Source of the DNA: Arenicellales bacterium
GTDB lineage: Bacteria; Pseudomonadota; Gammaproteobacteria; Arenicellales; JAJDZL01
Direction: 5' to 3'
DNA: 64,000 bases
NCBI GenBank assembly: GCA_951813075.1
Contig: OX638343.1
Coordinates: forward strand, 676,149 to 740,148
The notes under the pieces are model-generated. The model did not search any database and was not told the origin of the DNA. It worked only from the letters and a program-made list of their open reading frames with translations. A program made the translations under genes and the position numbers. This document shows positions 8,595 to 17,144 of the stretch, in pieces. How positions within the stretch are numbered: the first letter of the stretch is position 1; each line of letters begins with the position of its first letter.

Positions 8595-9311
8595 TTGTTT
8601 AATAATCTTTTCCGTATTGCTAAAAAAAGCCACGACGAGGAACCTTCCTCGTCATTGGAATTTCGTGAACATTTTGCTTCGACAGGACTCAAGGAACTCG
8701 CCGATTATTTACGTCTAAACGACGAAGAAACGCACGTCGTTCTCGACCTCTCGGGTGGAAACCAGTCAACACTGGATTTTTTCGGCAGATTTGATAGCGT
8801 TTATCTTGTAGCCAACGCGAGAAATTCATTCGCATTTAGCCGGATCAACGAATACACTGAATCGGTTGACCTCAACCAAAACAACTATGCTGAAATATTT
8901 CGAGCTGTACTCCCGACACGGATCCCCTCGGAAGTTAGCGTTATCCTTGCATGGGATTACTTCAACTACATGGAACGATTTGAAATCATAAATCTAATGC
9001 GTTTCTTGAGCCCGTTTTGCCGCGAAGGTACAAAACTGTTTGCGATCTCCTGGCTCACCAACTCCATTCCAAGTTTACCCGGTGAATTCAACCTGTCCAT
9101 CGAAGATAATGAAATCATCTATGAATTATCTACCGACCATGTGATCACCTCCCCTGAATACTCGGCACAATCACTAGTCGATATGATGCCAAGCTTCATA
9201 CCCCACAAGCTTTCGGTAAGCCGGTCTGGCATACTGGAAGTGCTGCTTGAGTTCAAGCATCTCGAATCATCCCCAAGTCCGTACATAATCCCATCAGCCA
9301 AGTTGTCCTAG
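8595..9311 (+). CDS. Methyltransferase-like protein of unknown function
   Basis: The frame gives 238 residues from a TTG; no better ATG lies upstream and the ribosome binding site is weak, so the start is uncertain. The middle part resembles a Rossmann-type SAM-dependent methyltransferase: VVLDLSGGNQSTLDFF occupies the place of motif I, DSVYLVAN the second strand and VILAWDYFNYM the motif IV region. The canonical glycine-rich loop is degraded, so SAM binding may be lost. The protein seems soluble. It follows the bactofilin gene in the same direction and may share its transcript. I do not recognise a specific family. Confidence 0.5.
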   Translation: MFNNLFRIAKKSHDEEPSSSLEFREHFASTGLKELADYLRLNDEETHVVLDLSGGNQSTLDFFGRFDSVYLVANARNSFAFSRINEYTESVDLNQNNYAEIFRAVLPTRIPSEVSVILAWDYFNYMERFEIINLMRFLSPFCREGTKLFAISWLTNSIPSLPGEFNLSIEDNEIIYELSTDHVITSPEYSAQSLVDMMPSFIPHKLSVSRSGILEVLLEFKHLESSPSPYIIPSAKLS

Positions 9312-9348
9312 TTCGATCCAATCCATTTTGTGCAAAAAATATTGCGCA

Positions 9349-10362
9349 CTATTTAATCTTCGACAGTCGCTTGATTGAGTCAATCAGATCTTGAGAGTAT
9401 TCCAAGCCGTCACGGATTGCCGAGTTTCGACTCAACAGCCTCCTCGCTCCTGGAATCCGTGTATTCGGCTCAATTTCAATCTCGCGAAGCAGTAATTCCA
9501 CATGCTCTGTGAAATTCGCATTGAACTCGTCGGCATTCAAACAGATAAGTAATTGCCCTACGTGCGGTGGCCCGCCCTCACCGTCAAAAAAAGACGATGC
9601 TTGAAATCCAAAATTACTTCGGACAAATGCACCTGCCAGAATCTCCACCATGAGTGCCAGTGCCGATCCTTTGGCACCTCCGACTGGGTTCAGACCTCCT
9701 TCCAATATTTCCTGCGGATCAGTTGTCGGCTTGCCATGTGGGCCCACGCCCCAGTCTTCGGGTACCCTTTCGCCTCTCTTTGCCGCCAAAACAATTTTTC
9801 CGCGAGCGACCGTTGATAGCGACGTATCGATGATCAATGGGTCAAGCTCACCCGCTCGAGGACAGGCAAAAGCGATTGGATTGGTTCCCAAAATTGGACG
9901 GCCACCACCTGCCACTGCCATCGCTTTTGGAGTATTGGCAAACATAGTCGATACAAATCCCGCACGTGCGAGTTTCTCGACTGGATGTCCCATAACACCA
10001 CAATGATGGGAACCGACTATGGCGGCGACTGCAACGCCCTGCTCTTCGCAGACATCGGTCAGGGATTCAATTGCGAGTTCAATAGCCGGAAACGCAAATC
10101 CATCATTCGCCACAACCTCAATGCTTGAGGGATTGACTCTTCGAATAGTTGGTTTGACCTGCCCGTTTACTTTCGCGCTTCGCAGTTGCTCAACGTATGA
10201 AGGAACTCGCTCCAAACCGTGTGATCTTTGAGCGTCAGCATCGGCCAGCACCAGCGCATGAGCCACACAATCAGCTACTTCAGTTTCTGTTCCATTGGAC
10301 TGAAGTGCGTTGTGTGCAAGTGATATTGCATTCTCAAATGAAAGAATTGATGTTGATTCCAA
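9349..10362 (-). CDS. comC: (R)-sulfolactate dehydrogenase-like protein (malate/L-lactate dehydrogenase family)
   Basis: The protein has 337 residues and the fold of the NAD(P)H-dependent malate/L-sulfolactate/ureidoglycolate dehydrogenase family (Pfam Ldh_2). Visible hallmarks are GSHHCGVMGHPVEKLA (catalytic His block, about residue 115), ILGTNPIAFACPR and GGAKGSALALMVEILAG. Members named ComC interconvert sulfopyruvate and (R)-3-sulfolactate. Its place as last gene of an operon with suyAB and hpsN supports that role over malate or ureidoglycolate oxidation. It would let sulfolactate or sulfopyruvate stereoisomers enter the pathway. It starts two bases beyond the stop of the zinc dehydrogenase. 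The family call is firm; the substrate is inferred from context. Confidence 0.8.
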   Translation of the reverse strand: MESTSILSFENAISLAHNALQSNGTETEVADCVAHALVLADADAQRSHGLERVPSYVEQLRSAKVNGQVKPTIRRVNPSSIEVVANDGFAFPAIELAIESLTDVCEEQGVAVAAIVGSHHCGVMGHPVEKLARAGFVSTMFANTPKAMAVAGGGRPILGTNPIAFACPRAGELDPLIIDTSLSTVARGKIVLAAKRGERVPEDWGVGPHGKPTTDPQEILEGGLNPVGGAKGSALALMVEILAGAFVRSNFGFQASSFFDGEGGPPHVGQLLICLNADEFNANFTEHVELLLREIEIEPNTRIPGARRLLSRNSAIRDGLEYSQDLIDSIKRLSKIK

Positions 10363-10364
10363 AA

Positions 10365-11363
10365 CTAAAGATTATTTGGACGAAGAACAATTTTCGGTGA
10401 GGCGACCTGTCCCTGAATCAATTCCTGAAAAGATGTCGACCCTTGTGCTAAAGATCGCTCATCAACCCAATCCAAAGTTCCAATTTCACCATTTTGGATT
10501 TTTCTTGCAGCGACACGAAAATCCAACGCCGTGTAGGTATACGTGCCGATAAACGTCACTTCAGCCAGAGTCATTTTACGGACATCCATTTCACCATGGG
10601 CGTCACTCAGACCGATATGCATGATTACACCTCCTGGTTTAACCGCCTGGATCGATGATCGTCGGGTGTGCTCGTTGCCAACTGCATCAAGAACCGAATC
10701 AAAACCGTCTGATTCGAGATCGGTCTTCACGGGATCGACAACATCGCACAAACCGAGTTTTTCGATCGTCATTCTTCTGTCTGCGTTGGTTTCAGCCAGC
10801 GTAATGTTCTTACAGCCATAGTCCAACAAAAAATAAACACAAAAAAGCCCAACGGCTCCGCCTCCGATTACCAGTGCCGCACCCTCAGAAATCGGCCTGA
10901 CGGCAACTTTTTCAACCAGTCGTACAGCATGCAGAGAAACTGCAGCAGGTTCAGTCAGAGCTAATTTTGTGGAATCAGAGTCTATCGGCACCTCCACAAT
11001 ATTCTTTGTCGGAATCGTGATAAACTCGGCGAATGCACCAGGCCGGTTCATTCCAATTAATTTGCGATCTTTGCAAAGATTGGTCAGCCCGTTAACGCAA
11101 TCGTCACATTCACCACAAGTGATCAATGGGTTTAGAACCGCTTTAACTCCGGTTCTGGGGCCTTCTACAACTGTTCCACAAACTTCATGACCGAGAATCA
11201 AAGGTGGCACCCTTCTGCTGTCGTGCCCGAGATATGCGTGTAGGTCAGAACCGCAGATACCAACCGCGTCGATTCTGACCAGCGATTCGTCAGCGACTAG
11301 GTTTGGATCCAATTCATTACGATACTCGATGGTGTTCGGTGCGGTATAAACTAACGCTTTCAT
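10365..11363 (-). CDS. Zinc-dependent medium-chain alcohol dehydrogenase, probable DHPS 2-dehydrogenase
   Basis: This 332-residue enzyme belongs to the medium-chain zinc alcohol dehydrogenases. The catalytic zinc site is visible as GICGSDLHAYLGHD and GHEVCGTVVEG, and the structural zinc loop as CGECDDC followed by a fourth Cys in NLC. The nucleotide-binding site is AALVIGGGAVGLF. In DHPS degraders a pair of 2-dehydrogenases (HpsO and HpsP) interconverts the R and S forms of 2,3-dihydroxypropane-1-sulfonate through the keto form. This gene and the SDR before it are the natural candidates for that pair. The gap to the SDR stop is 17 bases. Substrate is inferred from the operon only. Confidence 0.78.
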   Translation of the reverse strand: MKALVYTAPNTIEYRNELDPNLVADESLVRIDAVGICGSDLHAYLGHDSRRVPPLILGHEVCGTVVEGPRTGVKAVLNPLITCGECDDCVNGLTNLCKDRKLIGMNRPGAFAEFITIPTKNIVEVPIDSDSTKLALTEPAAVSLHAVRLVEKVAVRPISEGAALVIGGGAVGLFCVYFLLDYGCKNITLAETNADRRMTIEKLGLCDVVDPVKTDLESDGFDSVLDAVGNEHTRRSSIQAVKPGGVIMHIGLSDAHGEMDVRKMTLAEVTFIGTYTYTALDFRVAARKIQNGEIGTLDWVDERSLAQGSTSFQELIQGQVASPKIVLRPNNL

Positions 11364-11380
11364 GATTTCTTACCTGTCAG

Positions 11381-12157
11381 TTATTTCGCGGTGAACCCGC
11401 CGTCAACATTCAGAATCTGACCGGTCACATAATCAGATGCGGGTGATGCAAGAAATATGATCGGTCCTACAAGGTCCGCCATTTCACCATTTCGCCCGAT
11501 TGCAGTACGCGCCGCCATTTCGTTCATCATGTTCGGATTATCGAATACCGGCGCAGTCAGAGCTGTCTTGAAAAACCCCGGCGCAATGGCGTTGCACATT
11601 ATGCCGTGCGGTGACCAGCATTCAGCCATAGCGCGGGTGAGCTGCGCCACCCCGCCCTTTGATGCGCCATAAGCGAGGCCGTTAGCGAACGCACGTGATG
11701 ACTGCAATGACGCAATATTGATCACCCTCCCCCAACCTTTCTCGATCATCGAATCGACAAAATTTCTGGCGAAAAAGAATGGCACGGTCAAATTCAGGTT
11801 GATTGTCTCGTCCCAACTGTCCCAACTGACTTTGTCATACGATTCCCGCAAATTGACTCCCGCAGCATTGACAACAATCTGTGGTGCACCGAAACAATCA
11901 GTCACTCGCTCGCAATACGCACTGACGCGATCTCGGTCTGTCAGATCCGCATCTACCAAACCAACCGATCCGCCTTGTTCGGTTATGCGCTGAACCTCAC
12001 GACTGAGTAATTCTTTCCGCCTCGCAAGAAGTACCACTTTCGCTCCAGCAGAGGCCAACGTCTCACTGATGAACGAACCTATTCCACTACTGGCACCGGT
12101 TACAACTGCGACCCGATCGCTAACGTCGAACAGTGACGAATCCAACTCTATGCTCAA
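11381..12157 (-). CDS. Short-chain dehydrogenase/reductase, probable DHPS 2-dehydrogenase partner
   Basis: This 258-residue classical SDR has the cofactor motif TGASSGIGSFI (about residue 20), the NAAG strand (VVNAAGVN), the catalytic Ser in NIASLQSS and YGASKGG carrying the Tyr-Lys pair; the C-terminus ends GQILNVDGGF. It lies between hpsN (four-base overlap) and the zinc alcohol dehydrogenase, so it is part of the sulfonate operon. The best inference is an NAD(P)-dependent DHPS 2-dehydrogenase that, with the zinc enzyme, racemises DHPS so that HpsN can oxidise the R form. Oxidation of another C3 sulfonate cannot be excluded. Confidence 0.8.
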   Translation of the reverse strand: MSIELDSSLFDVSDRVAVVTGASSGIGSFISETLASAGAKVVLLARRKELLSREVQRITEQGGSVGLVDADLTDRDRVSAYCERVTDCFGAPQIVVNAAGVNLRESYDKVSWDSWDETINLNLTVPFFFARNFVDSMIEKGWGRVINIASLQSSRAFANGLAYGASKGGVAQLTRAMAECWSPHGIMCNAIAPGFFKTALTAPVFDNPNMMNEMAARTAIGRNGEMADLVGPIIFLASPASDYVTGQILNVDGGFTAK

Positions 12158-13473
12158 CTCACTGGTTTCAGTTTAAATTCCTCATTCGGAAAATACTTTG
12201 CCAGTCGGTCATCGCCTGTGAGCGCGTGTGCTTCCATTCCTTCAAGTCTGGAAATACGCGCAGTAACCGACCCGACACTTCGATTGGCATCTCGATTCAT
12301 CTTCTGGTAGGTCACAGTCTTGAGAAATTTACCCACACTCAACCCACCGGTGTACTTCGCAGCACCGCTTGTGGGTAGAATGTGATTTGTTCCCGAGCAC
12401 TTGTCACCGTAGGCAACCGTAGTCTCCTCGCCTAAAAACAACGAGCCGTAGTTGGAAAGGTTGGCCAACCACCAATGCAGGTTATCAGCCTGCACCTCAA
12501 GATGCTCAGGCGCGTAGTTATCGCTCAATGCAACTGCTTCTTCACGAGTATCAACAACTGAAATCTCCCCGAAATCAGCCCAGGCCTTGGTTGCCGAACT
12601 TCTGTTCGGTTCCGGTAATCGATCAATGTATTGCGGGATCAACGACTCCACTTCCGCCGCGAATTGACGCGAAAATACGATCAGCCAAGCAGGCGAATCA
12701 GGACCGTGTTCCGCCTGACCAATAAGATCCGATGCAACAATTTCGGGGTCGGCGGAATCGTCCGCAATAACCAGTATTTCCGTAGGGCCGGCAAACAGAT
12801 CAATTCCGATTTCGCCAAATAACAATCGTTTCGCTTCCGCAACAAATCGATTGCCAGGACCAACAAGTATGTCAGCGCGATGCCCGGTAAAGATTCCAAA
12901 TGCCAATGAGGCAATTCCCTGCACTCCACCCAGAGCCATAATCGTATCGGCACCACATATTGACGCTGTGTAGGCAATCGCTGGATTCACACCGACACCT
13001 GGTTTGGGCGGGGAACATGCGATGACGTTTTTAACGCCTGCTACCTTTGCCGTGGTGACACTCATAACGGCGGATGCCACATGCGCATACCGTCCGCCGG
13101 GAATGTAGCACCCGGCAGTATTGATCGGAATCAGTCTCTGGCCTGCGATCAGGCCTGGTGCAAGTTCGATCTCAAATTCATTGAGACTCGCCAACTGCTG
13201 CTCTGCGAACTGCTTGACGCGCTGATACGCGAACTGAATGTCCTCTTTGAGAGAATCATCGAGGTCTTGCTCGATTTTGGCTATTTCTTCCGAGGTCATG
13301 ACAATCGGGCCGGTCCAATTGTCCAGCTTGCACGCATAATCTCTTACAGCCTGCTCACCGCCCTCGCGAATGGTGTCCAACATCTCTCGGACTATGGCAA
13401 TGACCTTTTCGGATTCGCCGTGATCAACGCCACCTGTCTGACTCCGTCTTTTCTTTACCTCAACAACTGCCAT
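12154..13473 (-). CDS. hpsN: Sulfopropanediol 3-dehydrogenase (histidinol dehydrogenase family)
   Basis: The protein has 439 residues and the histidinol dehydrogenase fold. Zinc-binding GQAEHGPDSPAWL (about residue 255) and catalytic YAPEHLEV are in place, as is the glycine-rich NTAGCYIPGG segment. It is not in a histidine operon; it lies directly between suyB and an SDR, and the local change to AEHGPDSP where true HisD has AEHD fits the sulfonate branch. HpsN oxidises (R)-2,3-dihydroxypropane-1-sulfonate twice with NAD+ to (R)-3-sulfolactate, the substrate of SuyAB. The start at 13473 gives the expected N-terminus. The call joins clear family membership with strong operon context. Confidence 0.88.
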   Translation of the reverse strand: MAVVEVKKRRSQTGGVDHGESEKVIAIVREMLDTIREGGEQAVRDYACKLDNWTGPIVMTSEEIAKIEQDLDDSLKEDIQFAYQRVKQFAEQQLASLNEFEIELAPGLIAGQRLIPINTAGCYIPGGRYAHVASAVMSVTTAKVAGVKNVIACSPPKPGVGVNPAIAYTASICGADTIMALGGVQGIASLAFGIFTGHRADILVGPGNRFVAEAKRLLFGEIGIDLFAGPTEILVIADDSADPEIVASDLIGQAEHGPDSPAWLIVFSRQFAAEVESLIPQYIDRLPEPNRSSATKAWADFGEISVVDTREEAVALSDNYAPEHLEVQADNLHWWLANLSNYGSLFLGEETTVAYGDKCSGTNHILPTSGAAKYTGGLSVGKFLKTVTYQKMNRDANRSVGSVTARISRLEGMEAHALTGDDRLAKYFPNEEFKLKPVS

Positions 13474-13484
13474 AACTTTACCAT

Positions 13485-14666
13485 TTACGCACTTCTATAC
13501 AATTTCGTCATCACGAACTCTCGATGGCCCAGCGCTTCGGCCGCAGTCAATCTGCCGTTGCAGGTACGCACGGTCATGTCGATCAGCAAATCACCGGCCT
13601 CATCCAACGTCATTTCTCTTCGTAAAATACCAGACACATCCAAGTCGACATGCTCACCCATCGTTCGGACTGTTCGAGGATTTGCGGTCAGTTTAATCAC
13701 CGGCTCGATCGGGTGACCGATGATATTGCCCTGCCCTGTCGGAAATACATGCACGACAAACCCGGCGGCTGCCTGTAGTGTCACGCATTCAGCGGCGGCT
13801 GAAGAGGTATCCATAAAATACAACCCGCGTCCGCTGGAGGGGGTTTCCGCAGGTTTGAGAACGTCAATGTACGATGTATTTCGGCCGATCTTCTGAAGAT
13901 TGCCCAACGCCTTTTCCTCAATTGTCGTCAGACCCCCTTCAATGTTTCCTTTTGTCGGCTGACTCTCAGATAGATCATTGGTCTTGTGCGGTTCAATCAC
14001 TTCGTCCATATAAGCCTGCCAGGTCGACAGAAACTTATCACCGATATCAGGATTAACCGCTCGTTCGCGGCACAGCAATTCCGCTCCAGTCAATTCGGAG
14101 GTCTCACCGAAACAATTGGTAACGCCCAGCGGGTCGAGTTTGTCGATGAGATTGCCAACAGTTGGATTGGCACCGATTCCGGAGGTGGTATCGGACTCAC
14201 CGCACTTGTGAGAGATCCAAAGATCTTCGGCACCGCATGGCTCGCGCTGTAATTCTGACGCCCAATGTACGTATTCTTTGGCTTTTCTCGATGCAGCTGC
14301 AATCGTATTGATGTCACCGTTCTGCTCAATGGAGAAGCCCTCAACGGGCTTGCCTGTTTTGGCAATTCCATCCACGACGCGCTTGGTCCATCCCGGCTCA
14401 ATGCCGATGACAATACAGGCCGCGACGTTGGGATTGCTCCCAGTCCCGATCAAAGTACGGAAATGAAGCTCCAGGTCTTCCCCGAATTGGAGTCTGCCGT
14501 AGTGATGCGGCAGCGCCAAAGTACCCTTGATGTTGTTGGCGACCGCTTCTGACGCTGCATTCGAAAGGTCATCAAGCGGAAGAATAATAACGTGATTCCG
14601 AATTCCAATTCGGCCGTTCTCTCGACGATAACCGCGAATTTCACCTATGTTTATCATTGCTACCAC
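13485..14666 (-). CDS. suyB: (2R)-sulfolactate sulfo-lyase large subunit
   Basis: This 393-residue protein belongs to the UxaA/altronate dehydratase C-terminal family. It starts with [15 protein letters not shown], and has [21 protein letters not shown] (a conserved Cys that may bind the iron cofactor) and [19 protein letters not shown]. In SuyB this domain, with SuyA, cleaves (2R)-3-sulfolactate to pyruvate and sulfite. In sugar-acid degraders the same fold dehydrates altronate or galactarate. The split subunits and the adjacent hpsN make the sulfo-lyase reading much the better one. It overlaps suyA by seven bases and ends 11 bases before hpsN, all consistent with one transcript. Confidence 0.9.
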   Translation of the reverse strand: MVAMINIGEIRGYRRENGRIGIRNHVIILPLDDLSNAASEAVANNIKGTLALPHHYGRLQFGEDLELHFRTLIGTGSNPNVAACIVIGIEPGWTKRVVDGIAKTGKPVEGFSIEQNGDINTIAAASRKAKEYVHWASELQREPCGAEDLWISHKCGESDTTSGIGANPTVGNLIDKLDPLGVTNCFGETSELTGAELLCRERAVNPDIGDKFLSTWQAYMDEVIEPHKTNDLSESQPTKGNIEGGLTTIEEKALGNLQKIGRNTSYIDVLKPAETPSSGRGLYFMDTSSAAAECVTLQAAAGFVVHVFPTGQGNIIGHPIEPVIKLTANPRTVRTMGEHVDLDVSGILRREMTLDEAGDLLIDMTVRTCNGRLTAAEALGHREFVMTKLYRSA

Positions 14667-14968
14667 TTTTCTGTTTTTGTGTTATGAACGTGCAGATGCG
14701 CACCTTTACCAATCGGCGCAACCGTTCGACCGATTGCGTGCCCGTATTTGATCACACTGGCCCCTTCATCAAGTTCAACCAGCGCAATTTTATGGCCTAG
14801 TGGAATATCATCATTCGCCTGCAGAGTGATGGTCTCATCAGTGTCCATGACCCAACCAGTGAGTGTGCTTCCTGCACTGACATATTCGACTACGACGACA
14901 CCAACTGAATCGATACTGTCATGTACCAAAAAATCCGGTGGTGATGATTTGCTTTGAATGTCATTCAT
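14660..14968 (-). CDS. suyA: (2R)-sulfolactate sulfo-lyase small subunit
   Basis: This 102-residue protein is one SAF-type domain, matching the N-terminal domain of altronate dehydratase that SuyA forms as a separate subunit. Family signatures are [35 protein letters not shown] and the C-terminal HLHVHN. It pairs with SuyB in the cytoplasm to release sulfite from sulfolactate. It is the first clearly sulfonate-related gene of the operon. Only 37 bases separate it from the upstream phosphoribosyltransferase, too little for an obvious independent promoter, so the two may share a transcript. Confidence 0.9.
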   Translation of the reverse strand: MNDIQSKSSPPDFLVHDSIDSVGVVVVEYVSAGSTLTGWVMDTDETITLQANDDIPLGHKIALVELDEGASVIKYGHAIGRTVAPIGKGAHLHVHNTKTEKW

Positions 14969-15005
14969 GCGCGTTTTCCTATTTCACATATCATAAAAAA
15001 ATTAA

Positions 15006-15626
15006 CTACGCCGGAACTTCCTCTGTTGAGAATTCAGTTGATCGCTCCAAGTCCTTCATGATTTTTGCAATGTATGGTTTGTTATTCTGAATTTCTGAGA
15101 ATTCAAGACCGAGCAGTTCGTGAGGAAATACAATCCAGTCATCAGAAGCATTGACGTAAAAATCAGGAATCCTGTCAGTTTGATTTTTTCCGGGTTTATA
15201 CCAGGCTGCGGCGACTCGAATATTCTTAGGAGTGTTTTTTCGCGCTTTCCTGCGGATCGTCTTGATTAGAGCTTCAACTGTCAACCCGGTATCAAAAATG
15301 TCGTCCACAATCAGAACCGAATCTTCATCCGTTACCCGATCGATCAGATATCCCAAACCATGAATCCGAATTGTATCGCTACGACGACTGATGGATTCAT
15401 ACAACGAGGTGCGGATTGCGATGTGATCAGTCTTGACTCCATAGTATGCGAGAAGCTCCTGTATGGTAATTCCGACCGGTGTTCCACCGCGCCATAACGC
15501 GACGAGATAATTTGGACGAAACCCGCTTTCCAGCACACTCGCTGCCAATCTGCAAGAGTCTTCAAACAACGCGGCAGCGGTGACATAAATTTTGTTTTCA
15601 GACGGATTGTTGCCTTTCATTGTCAC
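15006..15626 (-). CDS. Purine-type phosphoribosyltransferase family protein
   Basis: This 206-residue protein has the type I phosphoribosyltransferase fold. The PRPP-binding loop VLIVDDIFDTGLTVEAL is clear (about residue 110), and LVALWRGGTPVG (about residue 45) fits the PPi-binding loop. It is related to hypoxanthine and xanthine-guanine phosphoribosyltransferases, which salvage purine bases with PRPP; the exact base is not readable. The gene sits just upstream of suyA in the same direction. A functional tie to sulfonate breakdown is not obvious, and it may simply supply the promoter. An in-frame ATG two codons downstream (15620) is an equally possible start. Confidence 0.82.
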   Translation of the reverse strand: MTMKGNNPSENKIYVTAAALFEDSCRLAASVLESGFRPNYLVALWRGGTPVGITIQELLAYYGVKTDHIAIRTSLYESISRRSDTIRIHGLGYLIDRVTDEDSVLIVDDIFDTGLTVEALIKTIRRKARKNTPKNIRVAAAWYKPGKNQTDRIPDFYVNASDDWIVFPHELLGLEFSEIQNNKPYIAKIMKDLERSTEFSTEEVPA

Positions 15627-15943
15627 TATCTAACGACAAAGGAATCGGCGATGCAGTGAATTTCTGCGATGATCCGATTCCTCATTACCCGATTCAAGTG
15701 TATGGTTCGTATACTATACTTTTTTCCATCGGCCATTACTTGAAATTTTTCCAATTTGGTACGAGTATTCGCTAAATAATTATGAACGGATAGCATCCAA
15801 AGCCTGATTCGAAAGTGCGTTGATTTGTCGCATCCGACGCACTCCGAAACTAGGAATTCCCGTAAATTTGAAATTGGCAACGGCTAAAATTATGCGTCGG
15901 CGTGACAGCCGTTTTTCTTCTCTCATTCAATTCAATTTTCTCT
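15627..15943. other. Divergent intergenic region with short palindrome
   Basis: About 317 bases separate the phosphoribosyltransferase and LOG genes. It should hold both promoters. GTATACTATAC at 15709-15719 is an 11-base palindrome about 85 bases before the phosphoribosyltransferase start and resembles short operators bound by GntR-type repressors, but only one copy is seen. No gene was supported; an 84-codon minus frame here (15626-15880) has no family resemblance. Confidence 0.4.
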
Positions 15944-16486
15944 ATGATGCAAATTTGTGTGTTTCTAGGTTCAAGTCCGGGACAATGTGAACAGTATCTG
16001 GCTGATGCCCGAAAAATGGGGCGATACCTTGCATCTAGGAATATCGGACTCGTATTTGGCGGCGCATCCATCGGCCTGATGGGGGAACTCGCACGCGCTG
16101 CCACTGAGGCGGGCGGCACAGTCACCGGCGTGATTCCGAAACAAATTCTGAATATCGAAATCCCTGAAGAGAGTGTTTCAGAATTGATTCATGTTGATAC
16201 GCTCGCGGAACGGGAGCACATCATGTTTGAGCGGTCCGACGCCTTTATCGCACTACCCGGTGGCTTCGGAACGCTTGAAGAACTGTTCACTGTATTGGTC
16301 TGGAATATGCTGCAATATCACGATAAACCAGTCGGCATGCTGAACAGTGCCGGGTACTACGAAATTTTCAAGCAATTGCTGACCCACCAGCAACAGCAAG
16401 GATTTGTCTCGCAAGGATGGGTTGACAGCATCGTGATCCGCGACGACGTCGAATCATTGGTGGATTCTATCGTTGCAATGTGCTGA
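15944..16486 (+). CDS. LOG family protein (cytokinin riboside phosphoribohydrolase-like)
   Basis: Starting at the ATG at 15944 the protein has 180 residues and begins MMQICVFLGSSPG, the usual start of LOG/TIGR00730 proteins; the frame is open 42 bases further upstream but that part does not fit the family. The catalytic block is LPGGFGTLEELF (about residue 105), matching PGGxGTxxE, which binds nucleoside monophosphate; the GGASIGLMG loop lies near residue 38. Such enzymes split N-glycosidic bonds of nucleoside 5'-monophosphates, freeing the base and ribose 5-phosphate; many bacterial copies act as AMP or pyrimidine nucleosidases. It is a single gene reading towards the minus-strand tRNAs. Confidence 0.87.
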   Translation: MMQICVFLGSSPGQCEQYLADARKMGRYLASRNIGLVFGGASIGLMGELARAATEAGGTVTGVIPKQILNIEIPEESVSELIHVDTLAEREHIMFERSDAFIALPGGFGTLEELFTVLVWNMLQYHDKPVGMLNSAGYYEIFKQLLTHQQQQGFVSQGWVDSIVIRDDVESLVDSIVAMC

Positions 16487-16505
16487 ATGCACTCAGACAG
16501 CCATT

Positions 16506-16592
16506 TGGTGCCCGAGGCCGGACTCGAACCGGCACGGGAATCATCCCGAGGGATTTTAAGTCCCTTGCGTCTACCAATTTCGCCACCCGGGC
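16506..16592 (-). tRNA. tRNA-Leu (anticodon TAA)
   Basis: The minus strand folds into an 87-base tRNA with encoded CCA. The acceptor arms GCCCGGG and CTCGGGC pair, the D arm holds GGTAGACGC, the anticodon loop ACTTAAAAT gives anticodon TAA, a long variable arm marks it as class II, and the T arm is GGTTCGAGTCC. It is last in a Gly-Cys-Leu cluster, as leuZ is in Escherichia coli. Confidence 0.96.
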
Positions 16593-16621
16593 ATATACAA
16601 TTTCAAGTATAGATGATCAAT

Positions 16622-16695
16622 TGGAGGCCGAGGTCGGATTCGAACCGGCGTAGACGGCTTTGCAGGCCGCTGCATAACCCCTCTGCCACTCGGCC
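16622..16695 (-). tRNA. tRNA-Cys (anticodon GCA)
   Basis: A 74-base tRNA with CCA end is encoded on the minus strand. Acceptor arm GGCCGAG pairs with CTCGGCC, the anticodon loop CCTGCAAAG carries GCA, and the T loop is GTTCGAATC. It is the middle member of the Gly-Cys-Leu cluster. Confidence 0.96.
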
Positions 16696-16950
16696 AATCA
16701 AAGATTCAGATGAGGAAAACTGACAATCGACGGAACAGTCGGTTATCAGGGGAATTTATCGTTCCACCAACGACAATGATAAACAATTTTAATCGGAGAA
16801 AATGACATTCACGCTGACACTTTCCAGTTTTTCTGACACCCAAGGGACGGAACCAACGGACTTTCATTTTTTGCGCATATACAAAAAACGGGAACCCCTT
16901 CGATGTTGTTCAACTGGGTTGCCGTGGAAGAATATCGATAATTTGATAAT

Positions 16951-17026
16951 TGGAGCGGGAAACGAGGTTCGAACTCGCGACCTCAACCTTGGCAAGGTTG
17001 CGCTCTACCAGCTGAGCTATTCCCGC
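16951..17026 (-). tRNA. tRNA-Gly (anticodon GCC)
   Basis: A 76-base tRNA with CCA end is encoded on the minus strand. Acceptor arm GCGGGAA pairs with TTCCCGC, the anticodon loop CTTGCCAAG carries GCC, and the T arm has AGTTCGAACCT. It is first in the cluster and directly follows pgsA, as glyW does in Escherichia coli. Confidence 0.96.
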
Positions 17027-17144
17027 TCGACTAACATGTGTTTATAACCACTATGTCTCAAGCGAGATATTTTAAGGATTGTGCACCTGAATTACAATGG
17101 ATATTTCAATGGATTCAGGCCGACCAACCCGAAACCGCACTTGT

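Noticed and set aside
12154..13473. Histidine biosynthesis hisD
   Set aside because: No other his genes are near; it overlaps the SDR and is directly after suyB, and the zinc-site surroundings differ from HisD.
13485..14968. Altronate or galactarate dehydratase
   Set aside because: The same fold is used, but split subunits and the hpsN and comC neighbours fit sulfolactate sulfo-lyase; no uronate genes are present.
15626..15880. 84-codon minus-strand frame upstream of the phosphoribosyltransferase
   Set aside because: It ends exactly at the next start, has no family resemblance and occupies the divergent promoter region; more likely chance.
16802..17047. 81-codon plus-strand frame near the tRNA cluster
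   Set aside because: It runs through the tRNA-Gly gene on the opposite strand.
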